The position numbers and the translations under genes are program-made. A model generated the notes under the pieces. It did no database searches and was not told where the DNA came from. It saw only the letters and a program-made list of their open reading frames with translations. DNA of 20,062 nt, from assembly GCA_025928215.1 (NCBI GenBank), contig JAICJW010000019.1, positions 1 to 20,062 of the forward strand, in the 5' to 3' direction. Shown here piece after piece: positions 6,907 through 15,845 of this stretch (positions within the stretch are counted from its first letter, which is position 1; each line of letters starts with the position of its first letter). Source of the stretch: Chloroflexia bacterium. GTDB lineage: Bacteria; Chloroflexota; Chloroflexia; Thermomicrobiales; JALYUS01.

Positions 6907-7350
6907 ATGGAACACTCTGATCGCCACTTCTCCGCCGCGCTCGCGCGCATTGCTCTGCCGCCTGATGTGGCAATCCGTCCGTGGGCGGAGGGGGATTTCC
7001 CGGCGATTCAGACGCTCTCGGACGCGGAAGGGTGGCCCACGCCCCGTATCCGGCCCGATGAGGCGCGCGAGGCGTGGCGGCAATCGTGGCCCGCGCTCGT
7101 CGCCACGACCAACGCGGACGTGATCGCGTTCCTTCGGGCGCTGACCGATGGGCAGGTAACGATGTTCATTCCGGAACTACTCGTCGCCCCCGATTGGCAG
7201 GGGAAGGGAGTAGGCCGCTGCTTGTTGGAGGCGTGTCACATACTCTATCCGTACGTCCGTATCGAACTGTTCGCGACCGAATCTTCCGCATCGTTCTACG
7301 AAGCGAGTGGTTTCCGGCCCTTTCGGGGGTATCGCAAAAGTTATCGCTGA
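6907..7350 (+). CDS. GNAT-family N-acetyltransferase
   Basis: The protein has 147 residues. The acetyl-CoA pyrophosphate loop (motif A) is at 92-110: LVAPDWQGKGVGRCLLEAC, with the Q-x-x-G-x-G signature at Q98-G103. The C-terminal motif is ASFYEASGFRPF at 128-139, typical of single-domain GNATs. The N-terminus (VAIRPWAEGDFPAI) is the normal first strand and helix. The substrate is unknown. It follows the TfoX-domain gene after 39 nt and is probably read from the same promoter at 5931. No clear Shine-Dalgarno precedes its ATG, so initiation may rely on read-through coupling or a leader I cannot recognise. Confidence 0.9.
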   Translation: MEHSDRHFSAALARIALPPDVAIRPWAEGDFPAIQTLSDAEGWPTPRIRPDEAREAWRQSWPALVATTNADVIAFLRALTDGQVTMFIPELLVAPDWQGKGVGRCLLEACHILYPYVRIELFATESSASFYEASGFRPFRGYRKSYR

Positions 7351-7371
7351 GAGCCATACGCCGATCACGCG

Positions 7372-7391
7372 GGCGGAATAGCCGCCTGTTT
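7372..7391 (+). terminator. Weak hairpin between convergent genes
   Basis: GGCGG (7372-7376), a loop AATAG and CCGCC (7382-7386) form a 5-bp GC stem followed by TGTTT, 22 nt after the acetyltransferase stop. The gene beyond (7419, minus strand) is convergent, so a transcript end is expected here. The stem is short. Confidence 0.35.
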
Positions 7392-7418
7392 CCCCATCAT
7401 CACATGAATCCTTTGTCC

Positions 7419-8066
7419 TCAGTTCGCAATCCGCCTTTGCCCGCCGACGACGACGAGATCACCATCACGCCAGACACATTCGGCGTCCGCGAAACCCGCT
7501 TCATCGAGCAGGATGATATGCTCGCGCACGCCGAGGCCATGGCTGAGAAAGTCACCGTAGATCAGGCAGCCGCCGTCCTCCAGGGAGGCATAGACCATCC
7601 GCAGAAGGTTGCTTAGGCGCGTGCGAAAGACCGCATCCGTGCTCTCCTCGCCGACGATGCCGCCGAAGGTCGTCGAGGAGACGGCGAGCGCGTAAGGCGT
7701 ACCGGGGAGCGGCTGCGCGGGGGCGTCCGGGTCAAGGCGATAGCAGAGTGGCACGGCGGGCGTACCGCCCTTGCCCATCTTCTTCCGCGCCGTCTCGATA
7801 TTCTCCTCATCGGTATCTAAGAGGGTCAGCCGCGATTCCGGGTACGCCGCGTGGAAGCGCGAGGCGAGCGTGCCGACGCCACAGCCGATGTCCACGACCG
7901 AGGCATCCGCCGCCAGCGGTGGCACCGCCCAGACGATCGCGGCGACCATTGCCGCGAAGTGCGGTTCGAGGTAGTTGATGTGGATGTCATACCAGCGGGC
8001 GTGCTCCCAGAAGGAGGGGTCCGGTGTCCGCGCGAGGCCGCGTCGCCACGAAATCGGTGCATCCAT
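7419..8066 (-). CDS. Class I SAM-dependent methyltransferase
   Basis: The protein has 215 residues from the ATG at 8066, with AAGGAG 8 nt upstream. A GTG three codons earlier is in frame but overlaps that site. Motif I is VVDIGCGVG at 57-65, and the acidic residue ending strand 2 is in LLDTDEENI at 82-90. After that come FGGIVG, a helix-rich stretch and LEDGGCLIYGDF, the usual post-motif strands. The substrate cannot be told; the overall layout resembles small-molecule methyltransferases of the Methyltransf_25/12 type. It lies downstream of the treZ-treY unit on the same strand, but a large inverted repeat separates them. The stop codon falls in TTTGTCCTCAG, which resembles the heptamer repeats seen elsewhere in this window. 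Confidence 0.88.
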   Translation of the reverse strand: MDAPISWRRGLARTPDPSFWEHARWYDIHINYLEPHFAAMVAAIVWAVPPLAADASVVDIGCGVGTLASRFHAAYPESRLTLLDTDEENIETARKKMGKGGTPAVPLCYRLDPDAPAQPLPGTPYALAVSSTTFGGIVGEESTDAVFRTRLSNLLRMVYASLEDGGCLIYGDFLSHGLGVREHIILLDEAGFADAECVWRDGDLVVVGGQRRIAN

Positions 8067-8144
8067 TGCCCTCACTCCTTCACCCTACGACGCCCGCCAC
8101 TCCCGCCAGCGTAGCAAGAAGCCCCCCGCGCGGCAAGGGCAACG

Positions 8145-8316
8145 GAAACCGATTGAACCGCAGAGGACGCAGAGAACGCAGAGAGAGAAGAGGAAGAGAA
8201 AGAAAAGGCGGTAGGGGTTGGGCAAATGGCAGATGCTTCTCTACCTTTTCCTTCCCCTTTTTCTTTTCTCTGCATTTCTCTGCATTTCTCTGCGTCTCTG
8301 CGGTTCAATCGGTTTC
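8145..8316. repeat. Large inverted repeat with CGCAGAGA-type units overlapping the treY 3' end
   Basis: The arm at 8145-8165 is a perfect 21-bp reverse complement of 8296-8316. Pairing continues imperfectly inward for about 45 bp (CAGAGA-rich left arm, TCTCTG-rich right arm). The right arm contains a period-10 unit, TTTCTCTGCA, at about 8266-8295. The right arm covers the last three codons and the stop of the GH57-TreY gene. The structure could form a strong hairpin ending the treZ-treY transcript before the methyltransferase gene. CGCAGAG-type repeats are familiar from several repeat-rich phyla (from memory). Confidence 0.85.
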
Positions 8317-11300
8317 TACCCGTTCCAAAAGTGCGAGGGGGAAGTGGGCGCAGAGGGCGGCGAGCGAGAGACCGGGGGTGCCGTCGCGGTCGGTGACGGT
8401 GAGTTCTTCGCCGGTAAAGATGTTCCGGTAGCGGTGTCCCGCGTGCTCCGGCGGGAGGGCGAGCCAGGTATCACCCCAGATGTCCGCGCCGAGTGGCCAC
8501 TGCTCCTCGCCGCCGGTCAGGCCGACGACGAGGCGGGGCGCGACGATGATTGCCGCGTCGTCGCCATTCGTGCGGAGAAAGGCGCAGAGATGGGCAGCTT
8601 TCGTGCCCTGCGCGTCGAGCGCGCGATAGTCGCCGTCCGTGAACAGCGCATCGTGCGTGCGGCGGAAATCAAGCGTGCGGGAGACGACGAAGAGTTTGAT
8701 CCGGCCATCGCCGCTCGTCTCCACCAGTTCATGAGCGAGCGCGATACTACCGCATTCCGGGCAATCGGCGCGCGCGCGGAGATCGGCGAGGATAGCGCGG
8801 CGGCGGTCGTAGTCCACAGGGCGGCGGTTGTCCGGATCCACGAGGCTGAAATCCCACAGTTCGGTACCTTGATAGATGTCCGGCACGCCGGGTGAAGTCA
8901 ATTTCAGGAATTCCTGCGCCAGCGCGTTCCAGTGGCCGAAGAAGGAAACCCGGCGCTGCAATGGCGCGAAATCGGCGAGGAAGGCGTTGTGGTCACTCTC
9001 CGCCAGGAGAGTAGTGACGAACTGCCGCAAGGCGCCGTCATACGCCTCGTTCGGGTTGATCCAACTGGTGTGGACCTTCGCTTCCTTCTCGGCTTTCAGC
9101 ATATACGCCGCGATCCGCTCGCGGAACTCCCCAAACGATGCGGACGTCGGGAAATCCGTCGGCCACGCGCCGAGCAGCGTCTGATAGAGGAGGTATTCGG
9201 CGTTGCGGTCGGGATAGCGATCGCCCGCAATCTCCGTCTTCGCGCGGGCATTCATCCGGCTCCAGCGATTGAGGGCGGCGCGCCACTCTTCCGGAATTTC
9301 GGAGAGAACATCAATGCGCGCCCGCACGTCCTCACTCCGCTTCGTGTCATGCGTCGAACTGGCGAGCATCGCGTGCGGCCAGCGGCGGGCGCGTTCGGCG
9401 TTCCGCTGATGGAACTCCGGCACCGAGACGCCGAACTGCACTGGATGGCCGCCAACTTCATTGAGAGAGACGAGGCGGTTGTAGACATAGAATGCGGTAT
9501 CCTCAACGCCCTTCGCCATCACCGGCCCGGTGATCTGCTGAAACTTCATCACGAACGCGATGAGCGGTGGCCGATCCTCCGGGCGGAAACTGTCAATATT
9601 CCGCAAGAGCAGGGTATCGCCAAGGAAATTGAACAACTGGCCTGCCGTACGCGGATTGCGCCGCTTCGCCTCCGCCACCGCCGCCTCAATGTATTGTCCG
9701 TCGTGCTGCGTCACGGACGCGGTCGTGTCCGTTGTGTAGGTACGATAGACGGGCAAGCAGGCGATCACCTCGCGGATGGCGAATGTGAGGCTGTTCAATG
9801 TGAAGTCGCGATAGGAGCGATTCCGCTCGGAGATACGCTCCAACTGGTGGGCGAGCGCGTTGATCTCGCTGGCAAGCGAGATGAGCATAATCATCTTCTT
9901 CGTCGAGTTGGTGAGATTGTTGAACGCCGTCTGATTGCCGGTGAAGCGCGCGTATATCTCGTCAATTGCCTTGCGGTGGTTGGCATCCACGAAGAGGCCG
10001 TTCGCCTCGTTGAGGAAGTCGTATCCCGTTGTCCCGGCGACCAGCCAATTTTCCGGCAGCGTCTCTCCCTCGGTGAGAATTTTCTCCGCGACGACATAGA
10101 GTGGCAAGTGCGGCGGTGTATCGTTCTGCTCGATATACGCGTCGAACCAGGCGCGCACCGCCTCTTCCAGTTCACCCGCCTCCTCCGCGTCGTGCTCCGG
10201 CATGCGCGCGCGGACACAAGCGAGAATGTACTGCTCCTGCAACTGACGGAAGTAGTGTGGCGGGTCCCAGAGGCCGTCTGGGTGGTCAATGCGCAGGCTG
10301 GTCGCCTTACCCTCCGCCAGCAACCGAAAAACGAGCGCATGGGTCGCCGTGAAGACCGCCGGTTCTTCCACACGAATCGCCGCTAGTTGGTTCACATCGA
10401 AGAAGCGGCGGTAGTTGATCTCTTCCGCGGCGACGCGCCAGAAAGCGGGGCGGTAGGGCTGCGCGTCCAGCAGGTCATCGAGCATCTCAATGCCCGTCTC
10501 GTCCGCCGTGTTGAAGGCGTCGAGCGCGGCGGTGATGCTTTCACGGATTTCCGTCCTTGCATCGTAGAGCGCGGCAATACGCCGCTTAATGACCTCTTTT
10601 TCGCGATGTCGCTCCGCCATCTTCTCGGGATCGGTCTCGTCCGTCGCGGGGAGATAGCCGAGCGCGGTGAGGATACTTTCCAATTCGAGTGCCTGCGCAT
10701 CGTCCGCGCCCAATTGCTCGATCAGCGCGTCGAGGTGATAGCCGAGGATGCGATCGTAGGTCTGCGGCGCGATGGGCAGCACCGTCCCCCAATAGTGGAG
10801 GAAGAACGCGCCGTTCTCGTAGGAGAGCCGCAACTGACCGCCTTCGAGCACGCCGCCGTACTGGTCGCCGAGTATCGGCAGCAGCACTTTGTTCGCCAGT
10901 TCGCGCTTGACCGGGTCCCAGTCAATGTCGAAAGTCGTCGCGTAGAGCGAACTGGGGCCATTCTCCAGCACATCCATCCACCAGCCGTTGCCGGGATCGG
11001 CGATGCCCATGTGGTTCGGCACCATATCGAAGACGAGGCCGATTCCCCGCTCTCGGAGTGCGGCAGCGAGGGTATCGAACTCCTCCTCGGTGCCGATCTC
11101 CGGGTTCAACTGGCTATGGTCGCAGATGTCGTAACCGTGATCGCTGCCCGCGCACGCCTTGAGTAGGGGCGAGGCGTAGAGGTCGCTGATGCCGAGGTCA
11201 GCGAGATAGGGGACGAGGGGCAAAGCGTCTGTGAAGGTGAAATTGCGGTTGAACTGGAGGCGATAGGTCGCACGGGGGATGCGTGCCCGTTCCAGCAGTT

Positions 11301-13782
11301 CCCGTGCGACGGTGGCGACGGACGGCAGGGCACGAATCTCTTCCAACGTCGTCTCTCCTACTTCCATGCCTAGCCCCTCCCCGAGCGCGATGAAATGCGT
11401 CACCCATTCCTGCGCCGATTCGTCGCCGCGCCGTGCCCGCCGGTGGAATTCGCGGTAGCGCGTCTGGAGCAGGTCGTAGTACACATTCTGGGCATGCCAG
11501 AAGACGATCCCGAACGGCAACAGTTGCGCGACCTCGACCACCGCTCGGAGCGCGACGAGCGGCGCGAGTTCCGCCGGGTTCGCCTGCAATTGGGCGGAGA
11601 GCCGTTCCGCTCGTCGCCGCAGCATGTAGGAGAACCCGGCGGCGTCGAGTGCGACGTGCCACGTCTCCGCATCCGCGAGCAGCGTCTGGATGCGGTCATG
11701 ATCCAGCGGTTCGGCGGCGAGGGCACGCCGGAGATCGCCATTGAGGATGAACGCGGCGGCGGTCTGGAAGGCCTGCGGCAGCGGCACATGCAGGTCGCGC
11801 ACGAAGCGCATCAGCGGCGCTTGCCGGTCGTATATCTGGCGGTAACTCGCCTCGTCCTCCGCGAGCGCGACATCGAGCACGCTGTCGAGAATCTTCCGCT
11901 GCTCGTCGCGGAACAAAGTCTTGAGGGAGTACATAGATTCACCGAAGTAGCGATCCATCGCGCGGATCGCCTCCGGGAAATCCACGCGTGCGAGGGCTTG
12001 GGTGATATGCGCGACGAAGGCATGGTATACCTCCATGTCCATATCGGCCCCCACACCGCTAGTGATCGTGTGGTCGCCGAGCGAGAGCGCGCCGAAGGTC
12101 TCCACGGCGGACTCGCCCGTGATGCGCGACGTGAAGCGCGCCCGCCCGACGATGAGCACTGCCCGGCCCGCTTCGAGCCGCCGATACTCCTCGCGCTCGA
12201 CGGTGTAACAGTAGACCGCCACATTGTCGGGATACTCCTCAAAGAGAGAACTGATCGCGTAGTGCGCGGCGAGCTTCTCGGTATCCACAACGGCCGGCTT
12301 GACGAATTTCTCGTAGATCGTCCGCCCGTCGCGATGCTCGCGGATATTGCTCTTCGCCTCCGCGAGGAGGGCGAGGAAGTGCGCCTCGAACGACTCGCCG
12401 GAGATCGTCTCCGCCAGTTGGATCACGCGCCCGGCGTACTCGATCACCTGCACCGTCTCGATACCGGAGAGTTCATCGAAGAACCAGCCGCAACTCGTGT
12501 ACATCAGCATCGCGTGCCGCTGCATTTCCAACAGCTCCCAGAGCCGGATGCGCTCGGCCTCAGTCAGTTCATGTGTCGTCTGCTCAGCGAGGAAGTGCGC
12601 GACGTTCTCATCCGTGCGGTCGAGAATGACCGAGACATATGCATCGCGCGCCGCCCACGGATCGTGGACGAGATCGTGCATCCCGGCCTCGTAGACGGGC
12701 GCGACGGCATCCCGCAGCCAGTCGAGCGCGGCGCGCAGCGGCCCACGCCACTCCTGATTCCAGTCCCGGCGACCGCCGGTATTGCAGCCGCAATTGCTCC
12801 GCCACCGCTCGACGCCGTGGTCACAACTCCATGCGGTGTTCTCGATGATCTGCACCTCGTGGGTCGGCGGGAACCTCTCCAGATACTCGCCGTAGATGGT
12901 CAGGCGGGCGAGGTCGTTCGACTCAATATGATGAAGCGCGTAGGCGAGCGCCATGTCGCCGTGCATGTGGTGATGGCCATATGTCTCGCCGTCCGTCGCG
13001 ATATGCACCAGTTGCGGCCATGTCCGCTCATCGGAGAACGCGCCGAGCAGTCGGTTCGCCAGATTCTCGCCTCGGTCCAGCAGCCCCTCGAAGGCGACAC
13101 CGCGCGAGATCGGGCCATCGTAGAAGAAGAGCGCGATGCTTCGGCCCGATGGCAGGTGCTGGACGTAGGCGCGCGTCGGGTCAATCCGCGCGCCGGAAAC
13201 GTCCTCCCACTCCTCCGCGCCGCGCTCGCGTACCAGCCCGGCCTGCGACGGCGCGAGTACCGTGAAGGTGATGCCCTGCTCCGCCATGAGGTCGAGGGTT
13301 TCGAGGTCCACAGCGGTCTCGGCGAGCCACATCCCCTCCGGGTCACGACCGAAGCGATGCACGAAATCCGCGATACCCCAACGAATTTGCGTCCATTTAT
13401 CGCGCCGGTTGGCGAGCGGCAGGATGATGTGATTGTAAACCTGCGCCATCGCCGAACCGTGGCCGGAGAACCGCGCGCGGCTGTCGCGGTCGGCATCGAG
13501 GATCGCCGCGTAGATGTCGGGCGCTTTCGCCTCCATCCACGCCAGCAGCGTCGGGCCGAAGTTGAAACTGATGCGCGCGTAATTCTGGACGATCTGCGCG
13601 ATCCGCCCCGCGCCGTCGAGGATGCGGGAGGCGGCGTTCGGCGCGTAGCACTCCGCCGTGATCCGCTCGTTCCAATCGTGATACGGATACGCGGAATCCT
13701 GCAACTCGATCGCTTCGAGCCAGGGGTTCTCGCGCGGCGGCTGGTAAAAGTGGCCGTGGATACAGACGTACTGGTCAGTCAT
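8305..13782 (-). CDS. treY: GH57 (DUF3536-like) module fused to maltooligosyl-trehalose synthase TreY
   Basis: One uninterrupted 1825-residue protein. The start is the ATG at 13782 (MTDQYVCIHGHFYQPP) with AAGGG 6 nt upstream. The frame stays open to 14022, but that extension covers the treZ-treY spacer and lacks a domain. Residues 1 to about 830 form a GH57-type barrel: HGHFYQPP at 9-16, MWLAETAVD at 151-159 (Glu155, probable nucleophile), IATDGETYGHHH at 261-272 (Asp264, probable acid/base). The TreY domain starts near 835 (IPRATYRLQFNRNFTF). It shows FDMVPNHMG and WWMDVLENGPSS, diagnostic of TreY, plus the GH13 triad Asp1166 (LRIDHPDG), Glu1233 (VVAEKI) and Asp1479 (SSTHDTKRS). TreY converts the reducing-end maltose of maltodextrin to trehalose; it is cytoplasmic and there is no signal peptide. 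The GH57 activity (hydrolase, 4-alpha-glucanotransferase or branching type) is not predictable here. The gene lies 98 nt downstream of treZ, same strand. Confidence 0.95.
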   Translation of the reverse strand: MTDQYVCIHGHFYQPPRENPWLEAIELQDSAYPYHDWNERITAECYAPNAASRILDGAGRIAQIVQNYARISFNFGPTLLAWMEAKAPDIYAAILDADRDSRARFSGHGSAMAQVYNHIILPLANRRDKWTQIRWGIADFVHRFGRDPEGMWLAETAVDLETLDLMAEQGITFTVLAPSQAGLVRERGAEEWEDVSGARIDPTRAYVQHLPSGRSIALFFYDGPISRGVAFEGLLDRGENLANRLLGAFSDERTWPQLVHIATDGETYGHHHMHGDMALAYALHHIESNDLARLTIYGEYLERFPPTHEVQIIENTAWSCDHGVERWRSNCGCNTGGRRDWNQEWRGPLRAALDWLRDAVAPVYEAGMHDLVHDPWAARDAYVSVILDRTDENVAHFLAEQTTHELTEAERIRLWELLEMQRHAMLMYTSCGWFFDELSGIETVQVIEYAGRVIQLAETISGESFEAHFLALLAEAKSNIREHRDGRTIYEKFVKPAVVDTEKLAAHYAISSLFEEYPDNVAVYCYTVEREEYRRLEAGRAVLIVGRARFTSRITGESAVETFGALSLGDHTITSGVGADMDMEVYHAFVAHITQALARVDFPEAIRAMDRYFGESMYSLKTLFRDEQRKILDSVLDVALAEDEASYRQIYDRQAPLMRFVRDLHVPLPQAFQTAAAFILNGDLRRALAAEPLDHDRIQTLLADAETWHVALDAAGFSYMLRRRAERLSAQLQANPAELAPLVALRAVVEVAQLLPFGIVFWHAQNVYYDLLQTRYREFHRRARRGDESAQEWVTHFIALGEGLGMEVGETTLEEIRALPSVATVARELLERARIPRATYRLQFNRNFTFTDALPLVPYLADLGISDLYASPLLKACAGSDHGYDICDHSQLNPEIGTEEEFDTLAAALRERGIGLVFDMVPNHMGIADPGNGWWMDVLENGPSSLYATTFDIDWDPVKRELANKVLLPILGDQYGGVLEGGQLRLSYENGAFFLHYWGTVLPIAPQTYDRILGYHLDALIEQLGADDAQALELESILTALGYLPATDETDPEKMAERHREKEVIKRRIAALYDARTEIRESITAALDAFNTADETGIEMLDDLLDAQPYRPAFWRVAAEEINYRRFFDVNQLAAIRVEEPAVFTATHALVFRLLAEGKATSLRIDHPDGLWDPPHYFRQLQEQYILACVRARMPEHDAEEAGELEEAVRAWFDAYIEQNDTPPHLPLYVVAEKILTEGETLPENWLVAGTTGYDFLNEANGLFVDANHRKAIDEIYARFTGNQTAFNNLTNSTKKMIMLISLASEINALAHQLERISERNRSYRDFTLNSLTFAIREVIACLPVYRTYTTDTTASVTQHDGQYIEAAVAEAKRRNPRTAGQLFNFLGDTLLLRNIDSFRPEDRPPLIAFVMKFQQITGPVMAKGVEDTAFYVYNRLVSLNEVGGHPVQFGVSVPEFHQRNAERARRWPHAMLASSTHDTKRSEDVRARIDVLSEIPEEWRAALNRWSRMNARAKTEIAGDRYPDRNAEYLLYQTLLGAWPTDFPTSASFGEFRERIAAYMLKAEKEAKVHTSWINPNEAYDGALRQFVTTLLAESDHNAFLADFAPLQRRVSFFGHWNALAQEFLKLTSPGVPDIYQGTELWDFSLVDPDNRRPVDYDRRRAILADLRARADCPECGSIALAHELVETSGDGRIKLFVVSRTLDFRRTHDALFTDGDYRALDAQGTKAAHLCAFLRTNGDDAAIIVAPRLVVGLTGGEEQWPLGADIWGDTWLALPPEHAGHRYRNIFTGEELTVTDRDGTPGLSLAALCAHFPLALLERVETD

Positions 13783-13807
13783 TGTTTCCCTTATATCCTC
13801 ACCCCGG

Positions 13808-13866
13808 CCCCTCTCCATCGCTCCGAGATCCGGGAAAAGAGGGGCTTGTCCGGCGATGGAGAGGGG
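13808..13866. repeat. 14-bp inverted repeat in the treZ-treY spacer
   Basis: CCCCTCTCCATCGC (13808-13821) and GCGATGGAGAGGGG (13853-13866) are perfect reverse complements separated by 31 nt. On the transcribed (minus) strand this hairpin lies between the treZ stop and the treY ribosome site. It could modulate downstream expression or transcript stability. The 'cccggcccctctcc' wording is typical of dispersed intergenic repeats in many GC-rich genomes. Confidence 0.75.
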
Positions 13867-13880
13867 AGGGGAAATCGGTG

Positions 13881-15725
13881 TTATGTCGGCGCTTCCGTTC
13901 CGAATAGGACGGCGCTCCATGCGGGCAGCGTCACTGTCGCGCCGCCTGGGGGCAGTATACCGGGTATGGCGCTTCCTGGCCCGCGCCAGCGTTCGTCGGC
14001 GGAATCGAGCAGTTTGTGCCACGATGTTTCCGGTTGCGGAACGACCATCCGTTGCCCCCGGTCGCTGAAGTTGAAGAGGGCGAGTGTCTGATCGTTCCCG
14101 GCCCAGCGGCGCACGGCGAGCGTTTTCGATTCGTCATCGGCCTGCACAGCGAGCGATCCCAGATCGAGCGCGGCGAGCGCGGGGCGGGTACGACGCAGAC
14201 GCAACAACTCCTGATAGAACCGCCAGCGCGCGCCATGCGGGCCGTCTTCACGCTCGCGGTGGGTGAGTTTGGAGCGCTGGAAGGTGGTGGGGTCGTCGGG
14301 ATCGGGAATCTCGCCCTGCCAGCGGAAGGAGGCAAACTCCGCTCGCCGTCCCTCGCGCACCGCCGCGATCAGCGCCGGGTCGCCGTGGCTCGTGAAATAC
14401 TGGAACGGCTGCGGCTCGCCGTACTCCTCGCCCATGAAAAGTAGCGGCACGAAGGGTGAGAGAAGCACCGCCGCTGCCGCCAGTTTCGCCGCCTCGTCGG
14501 GGACGATATGACCGAGGCGGTCGCCCGTCGCGCGGTTGCCGACCTGATCGTGATTCTGGGAACAGACGACGAATCGCCAGCCTTCAGCGGGAAGTGCGCG
14601 GTTGCCATGCCGTCGCTGCCGGTGCGTTGAGTACTTCCCGGCGTAGACGAAACTCTCGCGGAAGGCCTGGGCGAGATCACCGACACTCGTGAAATCCGCG
14701 TAGTAGCCGCGCTGCTCACCGGTGAGAAGAACGTGCAGCGCGTGATGAAAGTCGTCGCTCCACTGCGCGTCCATGCCGTAGCCGCACTGATCCGGCGGCC
14801 GGATCACTTTCGCGTCATTCAGGTCGCTCTCCGCGATCAGCGTGAACGGGCGACCAATCTCCTTCGCGCGGGCATGGGTGACATCGGCGAGTTCGCGCAG
14901 GAAGGGGTACGCGGAGCCGTCCTTGATCGCGTCAATCGCATCAAGTCGGAGGCCGTCGAAGTGAAAGTCTTCGAGCCATTGCAGGGCATTGCCGAGAAAA
15001 AAGCGGCGCACCTCATCGCTCCGCGGGCCGTCGAAATTCACCGCCGCGCCCCACGGCGTCGTGTACCGTTCGGTGAAGTAGGGCGCGTAATCCCCGAGGT
15101 AGTTGCCCTCCGGCCCGAAATGGTTATAAACGACATCGAGAAGAACGGCGAGGCCGCGCGCGTGGCAGGCGTCCACGAGCCGCATTAGCCCTTCCGGCCC
15201 ACCGTAGGAGTTCTGGACCGCGTAGAGTTGCACACCGTCATAACCCCAGCCGCGGTCGCCGGGATACTGCGCGACGGGCATGATCTCGATTGCCGTGACT
15301 CCCAACTCCTTCAAGGTATCGAGATGGCGGATGGCGGCATCGAACGTCCCCTCCGGCGTGAACGTGCCGATATGCAGTTCGTAGAGAACGAACCGCTCCA
15401 GCGCAAGGCCGGGCCACTCCGCGTCGCTCCAGCGAAATGCGCCGGGATCGGTGACGGCGGATGGCCCATGCACGCCCTCCGGCTGGAAGCGGGAGACGGG
15501 GTCGGGCCGCTCCTGCTCGCCATCGAGCCGGTACCGATACCGCGCACCGGGCGCGATGCCGCCTACCGTGGCGCGGTGATAGCCCCGGTCTTGATTGTCC
15601 CGCTCCATCGGCACCGTGCGTTCGTCGAGAACAAGATCAATCCGCTGGACGAGCGGCGCCCAGACACAAAAATGGCACCGACCGTCATTGAGATAAGTCG
15701 CGCCCAACCGTTCATCCGCCTGCAT
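13881..15725 (-). CDS. treZ: Malto-oligosyltrehalose trehalohydrolase TreZ
   Basis: TreZ hydrolyses the alpha-1,4 bond next to the trehalose end made by TreY, releasing trehalose. The protein has 614 residues from the ATG at 15725 (MQADERLGATYL); a GTG two codons earlier is the alternative, and neither has a strong ribosome site. Residues 1-100 are the N-terminal CBM48-like domain (CHFCVWAPLVQRIDLVLD). The GH13 barrel contains YELHIGTFTPEGTF at 115-128 and DVVYNHFGPEGNYL at 197-210. The catalytic residues are Asp262 (GLRLDAIDAI), Glu299 (LIAESDLND) and Asp393 (SQNHDQVGNR), with LLFMGEEYGE further on. A C-terminal beta domain follows. Length and motif spacing match known TreZ (the Sulfolobus enzyme has catalytic Asp252, Glu283 and Asp377). 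It is the first gene of the treZ-treY unit. No convincing promoter was found upstream. Confidence 0.96.
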   Translation of the reverse strand: MQADERLGATYLNDGRCHFCVWAPLVQRIDLVLDERTVPMERDNQDRGYHRATVGGIAPGARYRYRLDGEQERPDPVSRFQPEGVHGPSAVTDPGAFRWSDAEWPGLALERFVLYELHIGTFTPEGTFDAAIRHLDTLKELGVTAIEIMPVAQYPGDRGWGYDGVQLYAVQNSYGGPEGLMRLVDACHARGLAVLLDVVYNHFGPEGNYLGDYAPYFTERYTTPWGAAVNFDGPRSDEVRRFFLGNALQWLEDFHFDGLRLDAIDAIKDGSAYPFLRELADVTHARAKEIGRPFTLIAESDLNDAKVIRPPDQCGYGMDAQWSDDFHHALHVLLTGEQRGYYADFTSVGDLAQAFRESFVYAGKYSTHRQRRHGNRALPAEGWRFVVCSQNHDQVGNRATGDRLGHIVPDEAAKLAAAAVLLSPFVPLLFMGEEYGEPQPFQYFTSHGDPALIAAVREGRRAEFASFRWQGEIPDPDDPTTFQRSKLTHREREDGPHGARWRFYQELLRLRRTRPALAALDLGSLAVQADDESKTLAVRRWAGNDQTLALFNFSDRGQRMVVPQPETSWHKLLDSADERWRGPGSAIPGILPPGGATVTLPAWSAVLFGTEAPT

Positions 15726-15845
15726 ATCCACTCTTTCGCTCGTTACGCCCCATCCTCCGTAGCGCCGATGCTCCGTAGCGCGTCTTCGGCGATCATCGCA
15801 GGATTAAGGCCACAATCGGGACTGTGCCAACTGTTCGACGGGCGA

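Noticed and set aside
13783..14022. Extension of the GH57-TreY start upstream to 14022.
   Set aside because: It would overlap the end of treZ and translate the spacer hairpin. The ATG at 13782 has a good ribosome site and begins exactly at the conserved GH57 N-terminus.
11395..14091. An 898-residue open frame on the plus strand opposite the GH57 half of the TreY fusion, and a 484-residue one at 8932-10386.
   Set aside because: They are mirror frames of a GC-rich coding strand with third-position bias. They show no domain, have His/Arg/Glu-heavy composition and lack a ribosome site, whereas the minus strand carries clear catalytic motifs.
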